The notes under the pieces are model-generated. The model was not told where the DNA came from and did not search any database. It saw only the letters and a program-made list of their open reading frames with translations. Below, in pieces: positions 36,354-48,655 of a stretch of DNA of 64,000 bases. The stretch covers positions 4,278,001 through 4,342,000 of the forward strand of contig NW_023503555.1 in NCBI RefSeq assembly GCF_014529535.1. Direction: 5' to 3'. The stretch's first letter is position 1, and each line of letters opens with the position of its first letter. Made by a program: the position numbers and the translations under genes. Origin of the DNA: Bradysia coprophila. Taxonomy: Eukaryota > Arthropoda > Insecta > Diptera > Sciaridae.

Positions 36354-39300
36354 GTGAGTAAAAATTAAACAATTCAGATACAAGGCGGATATATTTTTGT
36401 GTTCGTTGTGTTTTTGAAGAGTAACAGGTGTAATGAGATTCATATACAAAGTACACATTAGTCTGTGGGGACCAATAATTTAATTAATTTATTGTTAGTT
36501 TATTTTCTGATAAAAAGTTTTTATTTCGCTTTTAGCGCTTAAGGTACCTAAGGCAAAATAGACACTGAAGCATAAAATTATAAATGGAAGTGGCTGTTTC
36601 ACCTAGATAATCTTCAGTTCATTTAATTAATATAAATGTCACCTTTCCTCACCACGTTTTCATACCTTTATCGTTATCAACCTAATTTTTTCATATGAAT
36701 CTATTGTTCTTGACTTTGCACTGAACCACGAAAAATATTGAGTGCTGAGCCGAGGAAGCCTAACTGAAAATTCTTTCGTTGGTGCTTGGTTCACTCCTAT
36801 GTTCTTGGCTATTCAAAACGTTAATCATCAGTCAGTTGAATTTTCTTCAGGGTGCACAAACCTTGCACAAACTAAGAGTGTTTATACAATCTTAAAAATC
36901 TGTTACTTCTTCTGTTTTTAATACTACTTTGAATTTAGAGTGGATCGATTCTAACATTTAAATTTTAATTTTACACAGTGTTCCATAGTCGGAGTCTGCT
37001 GATCGTTTTAAAACAGAATCTTTTAACTTTACTTGAACATACAATAGAAGGGATTTTTCAATGTGAAAATTCTGAAATTATTCGCCATTGCCATTTTTTT
37101 TAGCGGATTCGAGCTTTCTATACATGTTTACTGGCTACAAACTAGCTACGAAACTACATTTAGTGGTAGTTTATTCAGCTATGACAAAAAGCCAGCAAAA
37201 GGAAGCCACTTGCTTTTCTCAGAGCTGGTCAAATCTAATTTTAAATGAAAGCTAACACATTCCTGGTGGTCATTGTTGTTTTAACATTTTCAAATAGGAT
37301 TTTTGTAGAAAGATATGATCGACGAAGGTACAATCAAAAAACGCATAAATGTAGGCTACAATTTTAGCGAAGCTCTTTATAATTTCCAATTTTTTAGAAA
37401 GTTAGAAAGTTATCAACAACGACAAAAAAATAAATAAATGGTGAGCTCAGGTTAACGTTCTCTGATATAATAATAGAATGTACAGTGAAACTGAAGAAGT
37501 GCAAGAATTATAGTTTAAGATTTGGACAATAAGAAAGATCTTTATTTGGCTATAAAAAAATGATATGAAAAAAGTACAAGATTTGGTGTGAAAAATTTGA
37601 ACAAATGAAGTATAATAGATTTAATAGTTGTATGGCTTCTGCCAACACACACACCCGACTATGTATTACAAGTCGATATCAATATCATTAACATAAAAGC
37701 TTTGGCAACAGATTATGATAAGATAAGAAAACTTTAAAAAAATCTCATAGAAATAAATGAATGAATTTAACGATACTTAAGTGAGGTTATGTGTGAAAGT
37801 ACCGTATGTTGAAGATGATCTATACAAAAAAAATTTTTTCTTTAACTGTTGCTTTCGTGGTATCTTTGAATTACTGATGTCGCAGCAGGAGTGTCAAAAA
37901 AATTTAATTGAACATTGAATGTTCACTTAATACAGTTAGTGAGTTTGAAATAAGTGATACCTGTCGTATCAGCTGTCTTTCAGCTGATCCACTCATGCAA
38001 ACTTAATCAATTTTGTTTGTATGCGTCACTTATCCTATAGTCACCGACTACATTTTGATTTTATAATTGTTTGTATAGACGCATTTGCGCACATTTCATA
38101 GAATTTAATCTCCATCTCCGGATATAAATTCACTTTGTGCGTGTCAATGTCACGAAAATTCGTTTAATATACTTACAACGATGTATGACGACCCATAAAC
38201 AACACGTTACGTGTCGATTGATTTAATTGCATGCTTGTTTTTACCTATATAATTATACAGATTTTCGGATCTATGAAAGATTGCAATTAAAACAACATGA
38301 ACACCTTCTGACAACGTATCATCGAAATGAATCGAAAAACAATCCGAGAAAACAACACTGATTGCAGCAATGAAATAATTATTGAGATCAGTGAATCGAA
38401 AATGTGTTTGATGTTGGTCATTGAGATTGTTCAATGTTTATGACGAAATTTGAATACAAACAATTTTGTGTTGGGCCTCTAATACAAACGAATACATTCT
38501 GTAGCAGTAAACAGTAGATTAATCAAACATGAAAGTGATCGTGGTATTTCTTTCGATGATACGTTTGGATCGATAACTTAACTATCAAGTCATATATAAG
38601 CGAATGTCTGCAGAGGAGTGAAAATAGGAAGTCTCAGAATTAAACCACAACATAATTTGAAGGTTATGAATTCGGGATGGCTATCATCTGTTATCTTTAA
38701 CGACTTCAGGAATAACTGACAAGCTTTGACTAAGCTCTGAAAATGTTCGAAGAAATGAAGTCAAAGATTGGAGCTCAGACTGTTGAGAATACTTAGGTCA
38801 AATGAAGTAATAGATCCGATAGTAAAACTTTTGTTATGCTTGCCATCTGTGAAAGTTTAAGTTCTTACAGATTGTGGGCGACACGGAAACACAAATTGTA
38901 ATTAGGTTAGTGGAAAAGCAATGATCTGTCGCCTATTATATTGAGTCATTCTTCTGGATGTTTGAAATGGTTTACATTTATTAATCATGTCTTGATGTGC
39001 ATTTTTTCTTGAATTGATTTGATTGATAAACCGGTCTGCAATGGCTCTTAGTGACGTAAATAGGTTTTCTCGATATCAAATAAATTACATATTTAAAATC
39101 CAATTTCAGTTTCACTTCAACATATTTCATGGTTGAACGGATAACCAAATGTATTTAAAATAAAAATGCACAAAAACCGATTTAAATTGTTGAGCATCGG
39201 AATCATTTTTATCAAGGTCGTTCGTATTTATTATAACAAATTACTACACACACTTCATTACCATATGCGGATTTATTCAGAAAACGAGTGTGGTTATAAC

Positions 39301-42300
39301 TACACTGGCTGCATGTTACTCAGCATTGCAAGAAAAACAACATAAAATGATGTTTCGATAAATGGTAATTGAATTATAGTTTACGTTGTGAATGTAATTG
39401 CTGCTATAACGGTAGCCAGTATAGGTATGAATTATGAATGAATTTCGTTACGCATTCAGCACATTGGTCATTTCGATTGAAATCTGCTCTTAATTAACAT
39501 TAATAAGCAATGATTAGATAATCGATTATCGAAGATTAGTAAGCCAATATTGTGTTTATCGAAATTAAGGTTTAAGTTCTTTAAGCAAGCATATCACGCT
39601 TTGTGACTAGTGTTATCTTTGTACCGATTCATAAAAGTTTCCAATGTAAATTCGATTAAAACAGAAGTATTATCACTACTAATTACCATTGTTCGGAATG
39701 AGCCACATGAAGGCAATTACTTATTCGAAATACAGAAAATAATTACAAATTGGTGGTCACCATCGAATCGTAGAGGAAACGGCGGCTGATTTAGAAACAC
39801 CATTCCACCGAACAAAAAGAAGCTTTTATCATAATCTAGCCATAAGCTCGCTGTAGTTCTGAGTGGAGTGGCTCAAGGGGAACTAAAATCAGTGCTTGGT
39901 AAAATGGCACCTCATGCTGCCTCATATCATTTTTTCCGCAATATTTCACAACCCACTCGGAAACATTTTTGCCACAACTAACGAATTCGAACTTTATGCT
40001 CGACAATTAAAATTGAAATGGGTGTTGAACAGCCTATGTTGGAGCGTTTTTTTAAGTACAATTATGTGTTTTCCACGGAAGAAAAGAGCAGTTTATGCCA
40101 ATTTAGGCAAACTAATGACTTTTCTAAGAGCTGACCAAACTGCAACGGAGGGACTCTTTTGAAAAACTTTTTTTTTTTTTTTTTGAAAAACAACCTACCG
40201 AAATTGGACGGATTTTTTATTAAAATCATTGTGATGTGCCTAGACATGAATTGAACCCTAGAATCCAAAACCACAGTCGGAGGTGACCGAAATCTGAAAA
40301 TTACAATTTTCTTACCTTTTTTCTCCCACTATGGTGACGAGGTACATGACCTACATGACCGACCATGGTATCATTGGATAGATGAGGTCATGTAGTTACG
40401 GGTCAACATGGGTTATGCAAGTTGGCAATGCCATCTACAGTGACCAACATCACTTTGACAAAATGAAGATTTCATACTGACATAGGTGAACTTTGGAGGG
40501 TGATGTAGCTTTGCTTAAACAACTTTCGAGATAAAAAAAACGTCTGCTCATGCAGTGATGTATCTAAACGAACAAATCAAATCAAATAAAGTGTTCTACC
40601 TTGTAGAAAGGCGTTAGTCGAAATGTTAAAAAAGCCGCAATGCAGCAACAGTAGTACAGTTTATTTTTCGAATACAATTCATTTAGAAGTTTAGGAACAT
40701 CAGTTAAGGCCAATAGAATTATGCATACATGCTTGTAAAATAAAGTCTGGAGCAATCAATTTATAATTCGTCTAAGCTTTAGACTCTGATTCTTCAATCT
40801 CCTTGGCTTGAGTCGCTTCGTTTAAAATACTCTTCACTTCGTCAACGAAATTCAAAATTCCTTTGTTGAGGAAGTAATTGAAGTTTCTGGTTAATGGTAA
40901 CTTGATTTCCATCTCAGTTTTTGCACCCAACTGTAATGAACGAACTTAATACATTCCCCCAAAAGAAGTGTCACAACTATGTCATACCTCCTGCCAGTGA
41001 TTGATATTCCAAATCGTATTCTTCACCAGAATCAGGCAATCGACGGTAGCGTAAAAGTCTTTCACTTTGTCCAAAAAATGCTGTGCTACATCTTGGATCT
41101 TTTCCTGTTCGCGAAACGATTGGACCGACTTCTTCAGAATGCGCTCGAAACGTTCCATTTCTTCGTGCACATTTTTCACCGAAACATTGGTCAGAGTGTT
41201 TTCCAACAGAATGTCCACAAATTTGTTAAAATCAGCTGCAGTACACCAAAGATCTCTGAACGCGTCGGAACTGATTATCAATTCTTGGATAGGTTCTAAA
41301 TCGATTTCAGGTAGTTCGAACAACTTTTGCCGTTTGTTGAGTACCTCACCCAATTCACCGAACTCATTGATGGCTTTCCACAGTTTTCTGATTTCAATGG
41401 AATTTTCCACCAACTTACCCACATCAAATTGTGTGTTGTAATACACAACACTAACGGTTAACTCTTCGAGTCTTTCGTAGTATGTCGCCAAGTCTTCGAT
41501 TTGTTGCTTACGGAAACGTTGAATTTCCTCCTCAAACATTTCGTTGGTCATTCTGATCTGATTCGATATTTTCACCGGACTATACAAAGCCTGAACTTTC
41601 GCATTGAAATTGGCATTTGGCAGAGCGACACAGAAATCGTCCAGAATAGCGAAATCGAAGAGCTTCATTTTCATCACATTTTCGAGCCTTGACACTGCAA
41701 GGATGATTAGAGGATTTAGTTAAAATGTTGATCTCTGAGATCGTTTGCCGTGGTTTACCATTCCCTGGAATAGTTTCCATCCACTCGGTGGTTTTATACA
41801 ATTTTTCAATGGTCGGGGGCTTTTCGGAGAGTGTCTTCAGTATCGCATTGTATTCGCTCAGTATTGCATTTGTCTCATTGTTCAATTTGCGCACCAAATA
41901 GTCCATCATCAAATCAGCCAACTCCTGACGCTTCGCGACCAAATTATTCTTGATTGGACTAACATTGATCAAGAACGTGCCAATTTGAATGCTCATTGGA
42001 AGTGTCTGCTCCAACGTCTTCTTCATTGCTCTTTGGAATATAATTTCGTCCCGGATTTCGGGTGCGTTTTTGTTCTGTTTCTCGAAGTCTTCCAAATAGC
42101 TGCTAACGTTCATCACGAACAGAGCGATGTGACGATCGTATTTTTTTGCATATGCGGCAAGTGGAATGACACATTTGTCGTAGGCTTTCTTTAAATTCTC
42201 TCTGGTTTCAACGACCATCGACTCCATCAATCCCACCGAAGACAGATACAGATCCGGATCGAAGGTCAATCCTTTCATAATTTTCGGATCGATAAGCGGC

Positions 42301-45300
42301 ACAAAATGAATCTTTTCGAGATACGTTTCGTACAGCTCCATGATGACCGGTCCATATGCGCTCGGATCGATTGAGTAAAATGCGCCCGTTTCGTTCATTT
42401 GCAGAGTTAGGTAGAAGACGTGACTTGTATGTGGATTGAATGGACTTGTTATGAGGTCACTATCATCCCAGATGTAATCTTCGGGAATATCGACAAAACT
42501 TATGCACGGCTTGTAGAGCATGTCACTGTACAGTTTGATGGTATTCTCAACCAATCGCCTTAAAGCCGATTCCATATGAAATTTGACCAACGACAGAAAT
42601 CGCTTAATTTTCGCCAAATTGTATATCTCCCACGTAGATATTTCGATGTCGTACCAGCCTTTACCAGCACGGCGAAGCACCATGGTAATGAGATTTGCTA
42701 ATTGCACAGGCCAAACGGCGCGCAAAAAGTCAACAGCTCGGATAGCGAACGTTTCTTCGATTGATTTGAAATTCGCCAGTGATGCCGTTTTGTGTGAGAT
42801 TGTCGTGAATAAGGTCATCTGTCCGACTTTGTCACATTCATCGATTACGTATAGCATGGCGCTGAACGCATGGGCTATCGGAAAGAGATTTATAAATTTC
42901 AGGACACGTCGCTTCTCCTGGAAATCGTACAGGCAAGATAAGTCAACCGGTTCGTGCTTTTCCAATGTTTGATCTGCGAATGGAAGATTTATGTTCGGAA
43001 ATTTACTGGGATGTGACTCGATAGCTTTCCTCAAATCGGTCAATCCCAGGGTACGTTTATAATTCAATATCAACTCCTCCCTAATGTTGAAGAACCAATC
43101 TCGATCGTCCAATATCTTTGGCAACGCTAACTTTTTGATTCGATCCATTAGCTCCATTTTAGGATCGGAGATATTATCAACATTTAAGCAATCGGCCAGT
43201 AGTTCAAACTTAACCCATTTCTCAGCATTCTCACGTCGCCACAATGCGTCCGCAATTCGTTTCACGAAGTTCAACGTATGCTCTTCGTAGAATTTTAAGT
43301 GGATGCGAGGGACTTGGTGGATTTTCCCCGCTGTATCTCTCACAGTCCATAGTCTGTTGTGATGATTGTATCCTTCAACGTTAACGTCCACCCATTCGAT
43401 GAAATTAGTCGAAAAAATTAAAGTTCTGGCATTTCGGTGAGTCAGTAGTGGAATGAACGCTACTGCCGGTAGTCTGTATTCGTTAGCATCGCTATGCAGG
43501 TCTAGCCACTGTTCCGGTGCCATAATCTCATAATCATTGTTGTCGAACCATTCCAATGGGAATTTGTTGATCTTTACGTTATTGTCCTTGATATCCTTGA
43601 CATTCAGATATTTCTCAAGGTCATTTCCGTCGATCAGTTGCCATGATTTTATACCCTCGGATGCAAGACACTTTTCTAATGTCAGTTCGTCCACATCGAC
43701 CCCTTTTCTATCTTTAAATCCATGGAAAATATATTGAAGATCTTGATCCATCATTTTGTTGCCTTCAAACGCCTTTTGTGACGTCTTATCGGTTTTTATA
43801 CCAAAAATTGACGAAGCTACTTGATTTTGAGTAGACTGAGTCATATCATTGCTATGATAGAGTATGTTCTTCGTGTCCAAGCAAGCTAAAAACTGTAAGT
43901 TATGTTCTAGCGTTCCTTCCATCAACCCCTCAATTCTTAAATTACTAAAATCCTTCAAAAGCTTCAAATATCGAGTTATGACACTCCTTCTATCTTTCAG
44001 GCACTTCGACTAGCAATGCAAACTGCCAAACAACTATAGATGGTATTCCAACAGTTAAATCTGTCGGTGACACCTGGAACGGCCAAGATCCTTGCGATAA
44101 ATACATCTGTGAATCAGGGCCTAACAACACTGCGCATCATCGATTGTTGCGCGAGTATTGTTTCATAAAATGCAACAACGTAAGTAGGGGTGAAACTAGG
44201 CAACTATTGCCTTGTCCTGTGTACATTGAAATCACATCGTAAGTTTTAGGAATTCGAATTGGTGGTGAAGGAGGGACAGTGTTGCGGTGAGTGCGTGCAG
44301 ACGAAATGCCACGCTGATGGGAGAATTTATAACATTGGAGATATGTGGAAGAGCAAGGATGGATGCACATTCTCCGAGTGTGTCCAAAGGGGAGATTCAG
44401 TGACGGTGACGTCATATAAGAAAACTTGCCCAGAACTGAAGAACTGTCCCAGAGAGAATGTATCTGTTAAGGATTGCTGCCCGTATTGTCAGAGTGGGAA
44501 GCAAGCTCCCGATGGTGGTAAGAATTATCGTGGTCTGTCAATGGAGTATTTAATCAAAGGTTCAAATTTGGGTAGATGAGACCAGTCATGAGTTTACCTT
44601 TGATTCCGAAAAGTTTGCGAAAATATTGGACAGGGACACTTACCTGAATCATCCTTGTGTCAGAGACTGCAAAGATGGATCGCCGCCAATGACCTGTAAT
44701 TATACCTTTATGGTAAGGCCAAATCAATCCTTTTAATGCGTCAAGACTTATGACCCAATTGTTCTGACATCTATTATTACCCGCAGTTGGAATGGTACGA
44801 AACGTTAAGCAAGGCGTGTTACGATTGTCCGTTCAATGAAACTGATTGCTACAGACCTCATTGCATCTACGCCGATGGCATACGTCGCAGTATTTTAGTG
44901 GTAAACAGAATGATGCCTGGACCGCCGATTCAGGTACGCAAACATGCGATATTTAAAGCACAGTAAAGTCTTTCACTCGATCCTTCTAACAACCAAATAG
45001 GTCTGCAAATTCGACACAATTGTTGTAGATGTCGTGAACAGAATGATGGGAGAGAGTACATCAATTCATTGGCATGGTATGCATCAACGTGAATCACCTT
45101 ACATGGACGGTGTGCCATTTATAACGCAGGTAAGACTTTCGTTGTATTGACACTATAATCGTAAAGAATTGATGGAACATTCTCCGCAGTGTCCGATTCC
45201 ACCTCATACAACGTTCCGTTACAAATTTTCCGCCGATCACGAGGGAACACATTGGTGGCATTCGCACATTGGCATGCAACGCACTGACGGCGCCTTTGGT

Positions 45301-47019
45301 GCTTTGATTGTTCGTCAGCCAATGAGAAAGATTCAATTCGGCAGCCTGTACGATTACGACCTGCCGGAACACATTATGATCATACAGGATTGGGACATTA
45401 GAACGGGCACATCAAGCTTCAATTCTTTCCATCATTCCATCGGCAACAATAAACCAAAAAACATTTTGATCAACGGAAAGGGCAAATTTTACGAGAAGAC
45501 AGTTGATACCAGGAAAAAGGGTTCGCCTGCTCAAATCGACAAAAGTCCGTCAACTACCACTACTACCACTACTACAACTACTGAACGAGGTGCTGATCAT
45601 CAGGTTTATGGCGATATCAACGATCCAGTTAAATTTGATATTCCAATTAGTCCCGCACTTCTGGATCAATTGGAACCGGCCAACATTCCGACTGTGCATA
45701 AGATTGTTAATGGAGAAATGAACCAGTCGTCTGCTAGAAAACGAGAAATTCGAGCGACAGAACCCATTCTGGTTCCGTTGGAAGTGTTCGAAGTGCATCA
45801 AGGTCAAAATTACAGATTTCGCACGATAAACGCTGGATTTCTTAACTGTCCAGTTGAAATATCTGTCGATAATCACACTCTTACGGTAATCGCTTCAGAC
45901 GGCGAGTATTTCGAACCGGTAGTTGTTGACACTCTAGTCACATATGCCGGCGAACGATTCGATTTCGTCGTGAATGCGGATCAACCAATCGGAAATTATT
46001 GGATTCGTGTGCGCGGTTTGATGGATTGTGACGAACGATTCGAGAAAGCTCATCAGGTGGCTATCCTAAGATATAGACGAGCTCCCAATGAACATCCAGC
46101 TGGCATCCCAACTTATGATTACCAACGCGATGGATTGCAGTTGAATGCGTTGAATAAAGGTAGCGGGCACGTTGAATCGGTGTCCATAGCCGAGCTTACC
46201 AGTCTCGATGAAGTCCATCCAAAGCTTCTACTACCAAACGCCGATTTCCAGTTTTACGTCTACTACGACTTCTACGACAGTTCCAATCCCCATTTCAACG
46301 ATCCGAATTTGTATGCAAATGACGCGATGACAACGATTGAAAATCAGTTCATTGGACCGCAACTAAATCGCATAGCCATGAAAATGCCGTCGTCGCCTCT
46401 ATTGGTGGCGAAAGATAATTTAGACGAATCGGGTTTCTGCAACGAAACTTCGCTGATGAATAAAAACATCGACTGCGTCGAGCAATTCTGTGAATGTACA
46501 CATGTTCTACAGGTCCCACTGAACGCATCTGTTGAACTAATCATAGTGGACGAAGGCTACAGATACGATGCAAATCATCCCTTCCACTTGCACGGCCAGG
46601 GCTTCCGTGTAGTAGCAATGGAAAGGATTAAACCGTCTGGGATCAAAATCGAAGAGGTGCAGGACCTAGACCGGCAAGGGAAAATTGTTCGCCGTTTAGA
46701 AGGTGCACCAATGAAAGACACAATAACCGTTCCCGACGGTGGTTTTACGATAGTTCGATTTGTTGCTGACAATCCGGGATGGTGGTTATTCCACTGTCAC
46801 ATTGAGTTTCACATCGAAGTTGGCATGGCATTGGTGTTTAAGGTTGGCGATGTCAGCCAGATGAAAACGCCACCGAAGGACTTTCCAATGTGTTCCAATT
46901 ACATGCCGAGAATGGGCGAAAACAAGAATGGAAATGAGGGCAATGTTAGCCGGATATCGTTGGGCGTCGTTGTAATGGCGTTGTTTGTACAAATTGTGAT
47001 AAATTCAATAAATCTTTAA
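36278..47019 (+). CDS. Laccase-like multicopper oxidase with two VWC-like modules
   Basis: A secreted multicopper oxidase that couples substrate oxidation (phenols, ferrous iron or ascorbate in characterised insect members) to reduction of oxygen. Exons are 36278-36353, 44001-44179, 44250-44517, 44576-44712, 44787-44933, 45001-45129 and 45190-47019; about 921 residues. After the signal peptide come two Cys-rich VWC-like modules (the second ends CCPYC), then the insect MCO Cys-rich segment. The four copper motifs are all intact: HWHGM, HWWHSH, HPFHLHG and [12 protein letters not shown], the last with Met as the axial type-1 ligand. A ten-Thr run interrupts the protein near 45556-45585. The C-terminal 20 residues are hydrophobic, suggesting a GPI or membrane anchor. 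AATAAA at 47118 is the likely polyadenylation signal. The features fit the MCO1/MCO3 side better than cuticle MCO2, but that is inference. Confidence 0.92.
36354..40659. other. Distal part of oxidase intron 1, no coding exon seen
   Basis: AT-rich intronic sequence. It contains a diverged MITE (about 37940-38040), a partial SINE-like block (37788-37815) and a three-block repeat copy at 38754-38862. A TATA-like CATATATAAG near 38592 has no following gene that I can support. Short open frames here have no recognisable domain. Confidence 0.5.
38754..38862 (+). repeat. Copy of three-block dispersed repeat family
   Basis: Block 1 (ATGAAGTCAAAGATTG), block 2 (CAAATGAAGTAATAGAT) and block 3 (TATGCTTGCCATCTGTGAAA) occur in the order and spacing seen at 6316-6424. 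The copy is diverged, with no visible inverted partner. Confidence 0.6.
40660..40665 (-). terminator. Polyadenylation signal of the dynein-tail gene
   Basis: AATAAA on the minus strand, 107 bp downstream of the TAG stop. It supports a genuine 3' end here rather than a gene broken by assembly. Experimental 3' ends would settle it. Confidence 0.5.
40772..43922 (-). CDS. Dynein heavy-chain tail protein without motor domain
   Basis: Exons are 43922-41759, 41694-40988 and 40930-40772 (introns 64 and 57 bp; phases 1 and 0), giving about 1,009 residues and a TAG stop. The protein matches the N-terminal tail of axonemal inner-arm heavy chains of the DNAH1/3/7/12 type, e.g. [38 protein letters not shown] and the coiled region leading into DHC_N2. 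It stops shortly after INHWQEV at the start of the linker, so the linker, AAA ring, stalk and microtubule-binding domain (over 3,000 residues in full-length chains) are absent. AATAAA on this strand at 40660-40665 follows the stop. The first in-frame ATG is 43922; the frame is closed upstream at 44010. It lies antisense inside oxidase intron 1. It may be a functional tail-only protein or a partial gene duplicate with an open frame. Confidence 0.83.
45556..45585 (+). repeat. In-frame Thr-codon microsatellite in the oxidase
   Basis: A run of ACT/ACC/ACA codons encodes ten consecutive Thr residues, inserted between the first and second cupredoxin regions. It is probably an exposed, O-glycosylated linker. 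Length polymorphism between individuals would be expected. Confidence 0.8.
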
Positions 47020-47117
47020 GACAATATATAGACCTAGATAGTTGTAGAAATGTGTCAGTGTTAAGTTATTGCTCGCTGTTGTATGGAAAGGACGGACATA
47101 GCCAATTTTTTATGGAA

Positions 47118-47216
47118 AATAAATTTGACCACCAAAACGGATTGAGTTTCGAAAACGGAAATTCAATTTTTTTTTGATAGTGCAGACATCGAAGGGTGCG
47201 CAAACCAACCTTTATT
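47118..47216. terminator. Facing polyadenylation signals of the oxidase and CRAL-TRIO genes
   Basis: AATAAA on the plus strand at 47118-47123 serves the oxidase. AATAAA on the minus strand at 47211-47216 lies 36 bp after the CRAL-TRIO stop. The two transcripts would end within about 100 bp of each other or overlap slightly. Confidence 0.6.
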
Positions 47217-47251
47217 GACAGTACAAGTATAAAGGTACGTACCAATCGAAT

Positions 47252-48655
47252 TTAATCTACTTCCAATTTTCGGAACGACCCCACAGTACTACCGAAAAGT
47301 TCTTCATTCTTCTTCGATTTGACCAATCGCCTGCTTTCATCTGTTTTGTACTTGCCATCTTCAATAAACCAGTCACGTCTAGCCATTAACCTCTTTTCCC
47401 ATTCTTCGGCAATGCTTTGAACCGAGCCGCCTAGACCACCGTATTCATGCGGCAGGCATTCTTTATTGATATGTTTGTACAGTGATTCGAACGAATCGTG
47501 AACGAAAATCTGGAAGAAAGAAGTTTTCGCGATTCAAATTTTCTGATGCAATTAGTCCGATCGAAAGGTTATCAAGGGCGACTTACCCGTTTTCTAACTT
47601 TGCTGCTCATAAAATTGTAAAATATTTTGAAAACGGCATCGAAAATCGAGGAAGGGTTCACGAAATGGATGCCCTTCTGTCGAACCGGATACGCTTCTTG
47701 GATCGACGTTGTCATTTTCCTGGAAAATAGAAAAATTTACTGACGAGTAGAGGGAGTAGAGGGTGAAGTGGTCAGCTGACGTAAAATGGGTACATCTACT
47801 ACAACAGTGTGCTACTAAAACGACATTTCCAATTTCTCCAATCAAAAATATGTGCAGTCAGTCACAGTCATATTCACTGACTCTGGCCCAACCTCTCTTA
47901 CTTATTCCTACTTATTATTCTTACTTGATAATGGACGGTGTACACTGTCCAACATGTCCCAATGTTAACCCTTTTAAGTCAATTAAAATTGTTTGACCGC
48001 ACACAATGGCGTTGTCATCATCCATCATTGAAATATCGTTGATCATATAAGATACCTGAGAGTCGAATTTTAACCGTTACCATCAATTGCGTTCACATTT
48101 CCACATTTCCTTCGCAACTTACTTTCATAATGTCTTGAATTCCAAGCCTTTGAGGATCATAAACTCCGTGTCTAATTAGCATAACTCTGGACGAGTTATA
48201 TTTTTCGGTTTTCGGCAATGGTAACGTAACTCTGTTAATCAAATCATAGTAAAATCAAGTCAATTACAATCTTAAATTGTGTTTCATACCCTCGTCTGAT
48301 AGCTTCTGTCAGATTGGCATACGTTGGATCACGATCATAGAAAAATTCAGGTATTGCCGAACGTACGGTGAAGTACATGTCCAATTTCTCTTTGGATTTT
48401 TCGTAACTGTATTTACAGCCTCTCAGGAAAGACACCAAAAACTGATCGTCTGCAATAACAATGCTTAAGTTCAAGTCATTACCTTTCAATGTTGAAGTAA
48501 TTGTAACCTGTTCGACTAATAATATGCGGTTGCATCTGCAACCACTTCCGAAGATATTCGATGTCTTCGGCAATTTTAGCTGGATTTTCATTCAGTTCAG
48601 TTTTGGCGACATTCGCCAATTCGGAGGACAATTGACGAATTTGAAGATTTTCCAT
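47252..48655 (-). CDS. CRAL-TRIO lipid-binding protein (alpha-tocopherol-transfer-protein-like)
   Basis: Members bind small hydrophobic ligands such as tocopherol, retinoids or phosphoinositides in the cytosol; the insect families are large and mostly uncharacterised. Exons are 48655-48508, 48449-48290, 48231-48123, 48055-47925, 47719-47587 and 47509-47252 (phases 1, 2, 0, 2, 0), giving about 312 residues, the usual length. The CRAL-TRIO-N part contains DDQFLVSFLRGCKYSYEKSK (residues ~51-70) and IPEFFYDRDP. The lipid-binding domain contains RHGVYDPQRLGIQDIMK, ILIDLKGLTLGHVGQ, YPVRQKGIHFVNPSSIFDAV and LPHEYGGLGGSV. No frameshift or missing block is visible. Intron 4 (47720-47924) is longer than the others. 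It is convergent with the oxidase, with 232 bp between stop codons. Confidence 0.95.

Noticed and set aside
38592..38660. Independent promoter in oxidase intron 1
   Set aside because: A TATA-like CATATATAAG is present but no exon or open frame with a plausible product follows.
43967..44010. Dynein-tail start upstream of 43922
   Set aside because: The frame continues upstream only to a stop at 44010 and contains no ATG; the apparent start at 43967 is TTG.
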